From contig JASHVF010000370.1 of assembly GCA_030039615.1 (NCBI GenBank), forward strand, positions 1 to 14,313: 14,313 nt of DNA, read 5' to 3'. Position numbers and translations under genes: made by a program. Below, in pieces: positions 1-7,530 of the stretch. Numbering within the stretch: position 1 is the first letter of the stretch; each line of letters starts with the position of its first letter. This stretch comes from Gammaproteobacteria bacterium. GTDB taxonomy: Bacteria; Pseudomonadota; Gammaproteobacteria; Steroidobacterales; Steroidobacteraceae. The notes beneath the pieces were generated by a model. That model did no database searches. It saw only the letters and a program-made list of their open reading frames with translations, and was not told the DNA's origin.

Positions 1-1152
<1,152 letters not shown>

Positions 1153-1198
1153 TATTCGCCCATGCTGATCCGGCACCCAAACCCGGCGCGCGCTGCGC

Positions 1199-1203
1199 GG
1201 AGG
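1199..1203 (+). promoter_or_regulatory. ribosome binding site that sets a GTG start for the hydrolase
   Basis: GGAGG stands five bases before the GTG at 1209. An ATG farther upstream at 1143 is in frame but would add 22 low-quality residues and overlap the start of the divergent oxoprolinase gene. The protein fold also begins right after the GTG (THVVFSHG-type first beta strand), so the GTG is preferred. Confidence 0.75.
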
Positions 1204-1206
1204 CGT

Positions 1207-1222
1207 ACGTGACCCGTCACGT
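1207..1222. repeat. perfect 7+7 base dyad over the hydrolase start codon
   Basis: ACGTGAC, a two-base CC spacer, then GTCACGT. The GTG start codon (1209-1211) lies inside the left arm, and the dyad begins four bases after the GGAGG ribosome binding site. It could be a protein-binding operator or a small hairpin, or it may be chance, since the right half also encodes the conserved first strand of the protein. Its role is unknown. Confidence 0.45.
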
Positions 1223-1730
1223 CGTGTTCTCCCACGGTCAGGAAAGCGGTCCGTGGGGCCGCAAGATCACCGCGCTCGCCGAAGTGGCGCGCAGCGAGGG
1301 CTACGAAGCACACTCGGTCGACTACCGCGGCATCGACGCGCCGCGCGCGCGCGTCGCCAGGCTGGTCGACTTCTGCAAGGAGCTGGCCGGCGACCTGGTG
1401 CTGGTCGGCTCGAGCATGGGCGGCTACGTGGCGGTCGCCTCGGCTTCGCTGCTGCACGCGCGCGGAATGTTCCTGATGGCGCCGGCGCTCTACCTCGAGG
1501 GCCTGCCGGAGCTGCGTGCCGGCGGCGTCGACTGCCCGACGGCGGTGGTACACGGCTGGCGCGACGAGGTGGTGCCCTATGAGCACAGCGTGCGCTTCGC
1601 GGTGAGCAACCGCGCCGCGCTGCACCTGCTCGAGAGCGATCACCGGCTGCACAACCAGATCCGCGTGATCCAGCACCTGTTCGAGTACTTCCTCATCGCG
1701 CTCGACCTGCCGGCGATCGCCTTCGAGTGA
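1209..1730 (+). CDS. small alpha/beta hydrolase
   Basis: A 173-residue single-domain cytoplasmic protein with no signal peptide. It opens with a beta strand and the oxyanion-type motif HVVFSHGQESGPWG (about residues 4-17). The nucleophile elbow is GSSMGG with Ser69. The acid is likely Asp119 in HGWRDEVVP and the base His145 in ESDHRL, so a complete Ser-Asp-His triad is present. The size fits compact RBBP9/YqiA-like hydrolases that lack a large lid domain; their substrates are mostly unknown esters. The GTG start is chosen from the GGAGG at 1199-1203. The gene is alone on this strand here: it diverges from the oxoprolinase gene and converges on the SDR gene. The alpha/beta hydrolase call is secure; no specific reaction can be assigned. 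Confidence 0.87.
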   Translation: MTRHVVFSHGQESGPWGRKITALAEVARSEGYEAHSVDYRGIDAPRARVARLVDFCKELAGDLVLVGSSMGGYVAVASASLLHARGMFLMAPALYLEGLPELRAGGVDCPTAVVHGWRDEVVPYEHSVRFAVSNRAALHLLESDHRLHNQIRVIQHLFEYFLIALDLPAIAFE

Positions 1731-1777
1731 CGTGAGCTCGCGACCCAGGCACATGGGCGAGGCACAAAGGGCCGAGC

Positions 1778-1798
1778 GGGCGGCCAGGATGGCCGCCC
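1778..1798. terminator. GC hairpin in the convergent gap, possible bidirectional terminator
   Basis: A perfect 8-bp stem (GGGCGGCC / GGCCGCCC) with an AGGAT loop lies in the 132-base gap between the ends of the hydrolase gene (plus) and the SDR gene (minus). The position suits a shared terminator. No T-tract follows on the plus strand. On the minus strand only a short TTT appears about ten bases later. It could equally be a REP-like palindrome. Nothing else was recognised between 1731 and 1862. Confidence 0.35.
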
Positions 1799-1862
1799 CG
1801 GGCTTGCGCGCAGCAGGGACCGCGCAGCGCAATGTGCCCGCCGCCGCAGGTGGCAATTCATA

Positions 1863-2675
1863 CTAGCGCCGCAGCCGGATGGCGCGCTCCGCCATGCGGT
1901 CGACCAGCGCCGGCGCCACGAGGCGCGCCCAGCGTGCGAGCCGCCCGCGCCCCGAGGTGATGAGCAGCCGCTGGCGCCTGCGCATCGCGCCGGCGATGAG
2001 CTGTGCGCACCGCTCACTCGTCATGATGCGCGGCTCGTCCATGGGACTCCTGCCGAGCGGCCGGCCGTCGGGCCCGAGCGCCCCCTTGTGCAGCTCACTC
2101 TTGACGAAGCCGGGAGCCACGATGGTCACGGCGACGCCGCTGCCGCGCAGCTCGATGCGCAGCGACTCGAAGAAGCCGATCATGGCATGCTTGCTGGCGG
2201 CATAGCCGGTGCGCTGCGGCACGCCGGTGAGCCCCGCGACGCTCGCCACCGCCACCAGCAGCCCGCGCGAGGCCTTGAGGTGCGCCAGCGCCGCGGCGGT
2301 CATGCGCACCGCGCCGAGGTAGTTGACGTCCAGCACCCGCTGCAGGCCGTCGAGATCCGTGAGTTGATCGAACCGCGCCCACATCGTCATGCCGGCGTTG
2401 TTCACCAGCGCATCGAGCTTGCCGAAGCGCTCCAGTGTGCGCGCCACGCTCGCGCGGCAGTCCTGCTCCGAGCATACATCGCCGGGAACCGCGAGCACCT
2501 GAGCACCGAGCGCGGCGCATTCCTGCGCGCTGGCGCCGAGCCGCGCGGCGTCGCGTGCGTTGAGCGCGAGCTGCGCCCCGCCACGCGCCAGCTCGAGCGC
2601 GAGCGCGCGCCCGATCCCGGTCGAGGCCCCGGTGATCAAAACGGTCTTGCCGCTCAAAGTGTCCATTTGCGCCAC
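1863..2675 (-). CDS. short-chain dehydrogenase/reductase (classical SDR)
   Basis: A 270-residue NAD(P)-dependent oxidoreductase, the normal length for classical SDRs. The Rossmann motif TGASTGIG is at 15-22, NNAG at 92-95, the catalytic Ser at 145 (VASVAG), Tyr158 and Lys162 in YAASK, and APGFVKSEL at about 187-195 after strand six. All active-site residues are present. Arg41 after the second strand (LNARD) hints at NADP preference, which is inference. The C-terminus (about 235-270) is basic and amphipathic, as in SDRs that associate with membranes or lipids. The start is GTG at 2675; an ATG three codons later (2666) is about as good, as neither has a strong ribosome binding site. It is transcribed away from the DUF1302 cluster. 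A substrate such as a sterol, fatty alcohol or ketone cannot be read from the sequence. Confidence 0.93.
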   Translation of the reverse strand: MAQMDTLSGKTVLITGASTGIGRALALELARGGAQLALNARDAARLGASAQECAALGAQVLAVPGDVCSEQDCRASVARTLERFGKLDALVNNAGMTMWARFDQLTDLDGLQRVLDVNYLGAVRMTAAALAHLKASRGLLVAVASVAGLTGVPQRTGYAASKHAMIGFFESLRIELRGSGVAVTIVAPGFVKSELHKGALGPDGRPLGRSPMDEPRIMTSERCAQLIAGAMRRRQRLLITSGRGRLARWARLVAPALVDRMAERAIRLRR

Positions 2676-2778
2676 GTCCGCCTGGCACCGCTCGCTGGTC
2701 GCGGCGGCACATCATAGGGCGCTGATTTGCCTGCTGCTTGCCGCCCCGTGCGGCCGAGTCGTAGACTGCCCGCCGTCA

Positions 2779-2807
2779 GGTCTTGTGTTGCGGAACAAAC
2801 AAGAACC
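2779..2807. repeat. imperfect dyad in the SDR / DUF1302 divergent region
   Basis: GGTCTTGTGTT and AACAAACAAGAACC flank a GCGG centre. Eleven base pairs form if two adenines and then one adenine are bulged on the right arm. It is the most AT-rich patch of the 178-base divergent spacer, 47 bases ahead of the DUF1302 start. It could be an operator or a leader hairpin for the transport cluster. No convincing -35/-10 pair was found nearby. Confidence 0.35.
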
Positions 2808-2840
2808 CGGCGTGCAGCCGCTGCGGGCCACAAGGCAGCA

Positions 2841-2847
2841 GAGGGGG
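2841..2847 (+). promoter_or_regulatory. ribosome binding site deciding the DUF1302 start
   Basis: GAGGGGG ends six bases before the ATG at 2854. The reading frame is open much farther upstream (to 2560, overlapping the divergent SDR gene), but only this start has a strong site and is followed at once by a signal peptide. Confidence 0.75.
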
Positions 2848-2853
2848 ACAATA

Positions 2854-4977
2854 ATGAGGAGAGTGCACATGGGGCGTCGTGGGTTGCTGATCGCCCCGGC
2901 GGCGGTCTGTCTGGCGCTGGCCGCGGCGCCCGATGCACGGGCTTTCAATTTCTCATCCGGCGACTGGAGCGGCTCGTGGGACACCACCATCGGCTACGGC
3001 CAGGGGTGGCGCGTCACGGGGCGTAACTGCCAGCTGATCGCCATCGCCGACGGCGGCTGCGGCTACGGCCCCAACATCGACGACGGCGATCTCAACTACA
3101 CCAAGGGCACCTTCACCGAGGCGCTGACCGGCGTCACCGAGTTCTCGCTCAACTACAAGGAAAAGGCCGGCGTGTTCGTGCGCGGTTCCGGCCTCTACGA
3201 CTTCTATGTGATGGGCGACAACACCGATCGCACGCCGCTCACGCACGACGCCAGGGACATCGTCGGCAGCTACACCCGCCTGCTGGATGCCTTTGGCTAT
3301 GTGCGCTGGGATCTGGGCACGATGCCATCCGAGCTGCGGCTCGGACGGCAGGTGGTGGACTGGGGCGAAAGCCTCTACATCGCCGGGGGCCTCAATCAGG
3401 TCGATTACTTCGACGTCACCGCGCTGCAGGTGCCGGGGGCCGAGCTCAAGCAGGCGCTGCTGCCCGATGAGTCGGTGATCTATAACCTGCAGCTCACCAA
3501 GAACCTGAGCACCCAGCTCATCTACCTGTTCGACTGGCACGAGGACATCCTCGAGCCGGACGGCGCCTACTTCAGTACCAACGACATCGCCGGCGCCGGC
3601 GGCAACAAGATCGTGCTCGGCTTCGGGGCCATCTCCGACCAAGGTGTCAATTTCAGCCCGCTCGGCGGCGGTCTCATCAGCAACTTCCAGGCGATTCCGC
3701 GCCTGCCGGACGACCGGCCCCCGGACTCCGGCCAGTTCGGCGTCAACTTCAAGCTCTTCCTGCCGAACCTGGGCCAGGGCACCCAGCTCGGCTTCTACTT
3801 CCTCAACTACACCAGCCGCCTGCCGGTGGTGTCCTTTGAGACCGGGACGCAGGCCGGTTTCGGCAATGCCTGGGGCGCCGTCAATGCCGTGGGAGCCGCC
3901 GCCCAGGCGCTCGCCGCCGGGCTGCCGTTTGCGGCGGCGGTCGCGACCGGTGCGGCGGTCGGGCAGCAGCGCGCGACGCAGCAGGGCGGAAATCTGAGCG
4001 CCGCGACGGCGACCGAGTACGCGACCATCGGTGCCAACACCCTGCTCGCCGGCGGCAACGTCAATAACCAGGCGAGCAACCTGGCCGCCAACCTGTACGC
4101 CAACTCGGAAGGCTACGTCGAGCAGTTCCCGAACGACATCAAGATGCTCGGACTGTCTTTCAACACCGAGATCCAGAAGACCGGCACCTCGCTCCAGGGC
4201 GAGGTCGCCTACCGCCACGACGTGCCGCTGCAGCTCGACCTCGTCGAGCTCATCTACGGCTCGCTCTCGCCCTTCGAGACGGGCATCGCCAGGCTGCTGG
4301 GGGAGCCTACGACCGGGCCGGGGCACTGCGTGCCGACTTCGGCAACGCCCATCACGGGCTGCAATCAGCTCGGCCTCTACGGCCTGGGCCAGCAGGTGCA
4401 GGGCTACGAGCTCAAGGACACCTGGCATTTCGACGTCAGCGCCAGCCAGATCTGGGCCAATGTGCTCAAGGCCTCCCAGGCCGTGCTGACCGTCGAGGCC
4501 GGAGCCGACTACGTGTCGCTGCCGAGCAAGTACACCGGCGGTCCGGAGGGCTTCGGCCTGCGCTTCAGCGGTCCCGGCACGCTGAGCGGCAACCCGAACC
4601 TCGGCGGTTACCCGGAGTTCCCGGCAGTGAACGGTCAGTGCCTGAATGCCGCCTTCCAGTGCCTCATTCCGGGCTCGGAGTTCGCCACCGACTTCGCCTG
4701 GGGCTACGTCCTCGCCGGCCATCTCGAGTACGACAATGTGGTCGGTGACTGGAGCCTCACTCCACATCTCACCTGGAGCCAGGACGTGAACGGCGTATCG
4801 CCCGGTCCCGGGGGCGCCTTCCTTGCCGGGCGCTATGCGGGCACCGTCGGCTTCACGGCGAGCGTGCGGCACACGTGGGATCTGGACCTGTCCTACACCC
4901 ACTACGGCGGCGCCGGTCAGTACAACCTGTTGAGCGACCGTGACTTCATCGCGGCGAGCGTGAAATTTTCGTTCTGA
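2854..4977 (+). CDS. DUF1302 family outer-membrane protein
   Basis: A 707-residue exported protein. Residues 1-30 form a signal peptide (basic MRRVHMGRRG, hydrophobic core, cleavage likely after ARA). The mature part starts FNFSSGDWSGSWDTT, the usual opening of DUF1302 proteins, and carries family-typical segments such as LRLGRQVVDWGES (about 165-177), FPNDIKMLGLSFNT and QGEVAYRHDVPLQLD (about 424-460). It ends VKFSF, a terminal aromatic residue as in outer-membrane barrels. Repeated alternating aromatic/polar strands support a beta-barrel. Odd points are an alanine-rich hydrophobic stretch at about 341-372 and three close cysteine pairs (60/70, 492/503, 596/603). It is the first gene of the block shared with DUF1329, YCF48-like and RND genes, so a role in passing hydrophobic compounds across the outer membrane is inferred. 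The family is firm; substrate and direction are unknown. Confidence 0.9.
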   Translation: MRRVHMGRRGLLIAPAAVCLALAAAPDARAFNFSSGDWSGSWDTTIGYGQGWRVTGRNCQLIAIADGGCGYGPNIDDGDLNYTKGTFTEALTGVTEFSLNYKEKAGVFVRGSGLYDFYVMGDNTDRTPLTHDARDIVGSYTRLLDAFGYVRWDLGTMPSELRLGRQVVDWGESLYIAGGLNQVDYFDVTALQVPGAELKQALLPDESVIYNLQLTKNLSTQLIYLFDWHEDILEPDGAYFSTNDIAGAGGNKIVLGFGAISDQGVNFSPLGGGLISNFQAIPRLPDDRPPDSGQFGVNFKLFLPNLGQGTQLGFYFLNYTSRLPVVSFETGTQAGFGNAWGAVNAVGAAAQALAAGLPFAAAVATGAAVGQQRATQQGGNLSAATATEYATIGANTLLAGGNVNNQASNLAANLYANSEGYVEQFPNDIKMLGLSFNTEIQKTGTSLQGEVAYRHDVPLQLDLVELIYGSLSPFETGIARLLGEPTTGPGHCVPTSATPITGCNQLGLYGLGQQVQGYELKDTWHFDVSASQIWANVLKASQAVLTVEAGADYVSLPSKYTGGPEGFGLRFSGPGTLSGNPNLGGYPEFPAVNGQCLNAAFQCLIPGSEFATDFAWGYVLAGHLEYDNVVGDWSLTPHLTWSQDVNGVSPGPGGAFLAGRYAGTVGFTASVRHTWDLDLSYTHYGGAGQYNLLSDRDFIAASVKFSF

Positions 4978-5010
4978 GCCGCGCAGTCCTGACGGGGATG
5001 TGTGAGCAAT

Positions 5011-5018
5011 GAGGGGGG
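5011..5018 (+). promoter_or_regulatory. ribosome binding site deciding the DUF1329 start
   Basis: GAGGGGGG stands five bases before ATG 5024. An in-frame ATG at 5009 overlaps this site and has nothing comparable upstream, so 5024 is preferred. The signal peptide begins directly at this Met (MNTVVRLAAAMLFA). Confidence 0.7.
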
Positions 5019-5023
5019 CTGCA

Positions 5024-6385
5024 ATGAATACGGTAGTGCGTTTGGCGGCGGCGATGCTGTTTGCACAGGCCGCCTGGGGGGCAGTGAGCCCACAGGAAGC
5101 CGCGCGGCTCGGCGCGGACCTGACGCCGCTGGGAGGCGAGAAGGCCGCTAACGCCGACGGCTCGATTCCCGCCTGGAACGGCGGCCTCAGGTCGGCGGCC
5201 GACGCCGGCTTTCCCAACTATCACTCCCCCGATCACTATCCCGATCCGTACGCGAGCGAGCAGCCGCTGTTCACCATCACCAGCGCGAACCTGAGCCAGT
5301 ACGCGGCCAGGCTCACCGAAGGGCACAAGGCGCTGTTCAAGACCTACCCCGACTACAAGATGATCGTCTACCCGACGCATCGCAGCGCTGCGGCGCCGGA
5401 GAGCGTATACGAGGCCACCAAACGCAATGCCATCACGGCGCGGCTCGTGCCCGATGGCAACGGCTTCACCGGCGCGCTCGGCGGCACCCCGTTCCCGATC
5501 CCGCAGTCGGGGCTCGAGGTGTACTGGAATCACCTGACACGCTACCGCGGCGTGGCCGCGGCGCTGGATGTCGGCCAGGCGCCGATGAGCGCCGGTGGCG
5601 GTTATACGCTGGTGAAGTTCAAGGAGGAGTTTTTCTTCCCCTACTACGAGCCGGGCATGACCGAAGCGGCGATGAACAACATCCTCGTGTATTTCACGCA
5701 GGAAACCGTCGCTCCGGCGCGACTCGCGGGCGACGTGCTGCTGGTGCAGGAGACGCTCGATCAGGCGAAGGAGAGCCGCCGCGCCTGGATCTACAACCCC
5801 GGCCAGCGCCGCGTGCTGCGTGCACCGCAGGTCGCCTTCGACAACCCGGGCACTGCCGCCGACAACCTGCGCACCGACGACCAGTTCGACGTCTACAACG
5901 GCAGCCCGCAGCGCTACAACTGGAAGCTGGTCGGCAAGAAGGAGATGTACGTCGCCTACAACGCGTACCGCCTGCAGGACCCCAAGCTCAAGTACAGCGA
6001 GCTGCTGCACAAGAATCACATCAACCAGGATCTCGCACGCTACGAGCTGCACCGCGTCTGGGTCGTGGATGCCACGCTCAAGCCCGGTGTGAGCCATATC
6101 TACAGCCGCCGGACGCTGTACGTCGACGAGGATTCCTGGCAGATCCTCGCGGTCGACTGCTACGACGTGCGCGGCCAGCTCTACCGCGTGCAGGAAGGGC
6201 ACGCGATGAACTACTACAACCTGCCGTCGCTGTGGACGTCCCTGGAGCTCACCATGGACCTCTCGAACGGGCGCTATCTCGCCCTCAATCTGCAGAGTGA
6301 GGAGCCGCACTCCTACGAGTTCAATATCAAGCGCACGCCCGCCGACTATCAGCCGAGCGTGCTGGAGCGCCGCGGCATCCGCTAG
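5024..6385 (+). CDS. DUF1329 family exported protein
   Basis: A 453-residue protein with an N-terminal signal peptide (residues 1-20, cleavage likely after AAWGA), so it acts in the periplasm. Family hallmarks follow in order: ARLGADLTPLGGEKAANADG then IPAWNGG (28-54), FPIPQSGLEVYWNHLTRYRG (157-176), a central aromatic-rich region with RRAWIYNPGQRRVLRAPQV, and a C-terminal region with VDEDSWQILAVDCYD and Y-rich strands. Length is normal for the family. The biochemical role is unknown; a lipid-binding carrier with a LolA/LolB-like fold is an inference that needs structure prediction. It lies 46 bases after the DUF1302 gene and is almost always seen with that family, so the pair probably works together. 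Its last codons overlap the degenerate outer edge of the inverted repeat that separates it from the YCF48-like gene. Confidence 0.9.
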   Translation: MNTVVRLAAAMLFAQAAWGAVSPQEAARLGADLTPLGGEKAANADGSIPAWNGGLRSAADAGFPNYHSPDHYPDPYASEQPLFTITSANLSQYAARLTEGHKALFKTYPDYKMIVYPTHRSAAAPESVYEATKRNAITARLVPDGNGFTGALGGTPFPIPQSGLEVYWNHLTRYRGVAAALDVGQAPMSAGGGYTLVKFKEEFFFPYYEPGMTEAAMNNILVYFTQETVAPARLAGDVLLVQETLDQAKESRRAWIYNPGQRRVLRAPQVAFDNPGTAADNLRTDDQFDVYNGSPQRYNWKLVGKKEMYVAYNAYRLQDPKLKYSELLHKNHINQDLARYELHRVWVVDATLKPGVSHIYSRRTLYVDEDSWQILAVDCYDVRGQLYRVQEGHAMNYYNLPSLWTSLELTMDLSNGRYLALNLQSEEPHSYEFNIKRTPADYQPSVLERRGIR

Positions 6386-6398
6386 GGTCAACGCTGCC

Positions 6399-6503
6399 GC
6401 GAGCGCAAAAAGGGATTTTCGGGGCCGCCGTGAATCCATTCCTGGAGGCTGTGGGCGCGTCTTTCTGCCGCGCACGCCCCCGAAAATTCTTTCTTGCGCT
6501 CGC
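6399..6503. repeat. long imperfect inverted repeat (26-base arms, 53-base loop), MITE/REP-like or attenuator hairpin
   Basis: Arms 6399-6424 and 6478-6503 match in inverted orientation at 23 of 26 positions. In plus-strand RNA two of the three differences become G-U pairs and one is an A-C mismatch. Weaker similarity (13 of 21) continues outward to about 6378 and 6524. The 53-base loop holds two candidate GTG starts (6430, 6451) and a GGAGG (6444-6448) of the next gene. The right arm encodes part of that gene's signal peptide; the left arm read on the minus strand encodes nearly the same residues (RPRK followed by an AL-rich core). It may be an inverted duplication, a miniature mobile or REP-type element, or a hairpin that tunes expression within the operon. 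No target-site duplication was identified. Confidence 0.8.
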
Positions 6504-7530
6504 AGCTGCGCTCGCCTTGGCAGTTATCCAGGCGGCTGAGAGCCCTCCGCAGACCACGCCGGAGGGGACGCCTCTTCCCGCCGAGCACGCGCGGCTCGCC
6601 GCCCACACGCTGCTCCTTGCGCTGGCCGCGGCCGGCGAGCGGCTGGCGGCAGTCGGCGACCGCGGCGTGATCGTGCTCTCCGACGATCGTGGCGCGAGCT
6701 GGAGGCAGGCGGCGCACGTTCCCAGCCAGGCGCTGCTCACCGGCGTGTGCTTCTTCGATGCCCGGCGCGGCGTGGCGGTCGGCCACGACGAGGTCATTCT
6801 CACGACCGGCGACGCCGGCGAGAACTGGAGTCTCGTCCACTATGCACCCGAGGCCCAGCGGCCGCTCCTCGACGTTTGGTGCGGCGCGGACGGCCTCGGC
6901 ATAGCGGTCGGCGCCTACAGCACCTATCTGACGAGCAGTGACGGCGGTGCCAGCTGGCACGAGTCGCATTTCGCGCCGGCTCCCGCGCCGCGCGCGGCCG
7001 GCGCCGCACCTTCCGCGACCGCCGCCGCGGTCGAGGAGGCCGGCGGGGGCTTTCATCTCAATCGCATCGTGGGCGCTTCTGCGGGACGGCTCTACATCGC
7101 CGGCGAAGCCGGACACCTGTACCGCAGCGACGACCGCGGCGGCCACTGGCAGGAGCTCAGCTCTCCCTACGCCGGCTCGTTCTTCGACGTGCTGCCGCTC
7201 GCGGGTGATGCGCTGCTGGTGAGCGGCCTGCGCGGCAACCTCTACCGCTCCGAGGATGCCGGCGCGAGCTGGCGGCGGCTCGAGACCGGCACCGTAGCGC
7301 TGCTCGATGGCGCAGCGGCGCTCCCCGGCGGAGCGCTGGCGGTCGTGGGCTTCTCGGGCGTGGTGCTGGTGAGCCGCGACGGCGGTCGCTCCTTCAGCCT
7401 CGAGCAGCAAGGAGATCGCAGCGGACTGTCGGCCGCACTCGGCGTGGGCGCCAACGCGCTCATCGTCGCCGGTGAGGACGGTGTGCGGCAGGTCGCGCTC
7501 GGCGCCGCCGGCAGCGGGGAGCCGCGCTGA
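6430..7530 (+). CDS. YCF48/BNR-repeat beta-propeller protein, exported
   Basis: A 366-residue protein if GTG 6430 is used; GTG 6451 is an alternative giving 359 residues. Its GGAGG is only two bases away, so the start is uncertain. RPRKFFLALAAALALA (16-31) is a signal peptide or N-terminal anchor. Six Asp-box (BNR) motifs are spaced through the protein: SDDRGASW (84-91), TGDAGENW (126-133), SSDGGASW (169-176), SDDRGGHW (233-240), SEDAGASW (274-281) and SRDGGRSF (315-322). This fits a YCF48/HCF136-like propeller. An Ala/Pro-rich linker (183-203) separates blades three and four. HCF136 relatives assist membrane-complex assembly in photosynthesis; here, next to an RND pump, a periplasmic assembly or docking role is inferred. 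Its stop overlaps the RND start by one base (TGATG), so the two are probably translationally coupled. Confidence 0.85.
   Translation: MNPFLEAVGASFCRARPRKFFLALAAALALAVIQAAESPPQTTPEGTPLPAEHARLAAHTLLLALAAAGERLAAVGDRGVIVLSDDRGASWRQAAHVPSQALLTGVCFFDARRGVAVGHDEVILTTGDAGENWSLVHYAPEAQRPLLDVWCGADGLGIAVGAYSTYLTSSDGGASWHESHFAPAPAPRAAGAAPSATAAAVEEAGGGFHLNRIVGASAGRLYIAGEAGHLYRSDDRGGHWQELSSPYAGSFFDVLPLAGDALLVSGLRGNLYRSEDAGASWRRLETGTVALLDGAAALPGGALAVVGFSGVVLVSRDGGRSFSLEQQGDRSGLSAALGVGANALIVAGEDGVRQVALGAAGSGEPR

Noticed and set aside
2676..2853. Sigma-70 promoter for the DUF1302 block
   Set aside because: TTG-containing hexamers exist (for example near 2784), but none has an acceptable -10 at 16-18 bases.
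2953..5217. A 754-codon minus-strand frame opposite the DUF1302 gene
   Set aside because: Same explanation: no recognisable domain, and it lies across a well-supported exported protein and the start of the next gene.
4946..6475. A 509-codon minus-strand frame opposite the DUF1329 gene with a signal-peptide-like N-terminus
   Set aside because: The attractive N-terminus comes from the left arm of the inverted repeat. The rest is antisense to DUF1329 and has no family features, so it is reported as a repeat finding and not as a gene.
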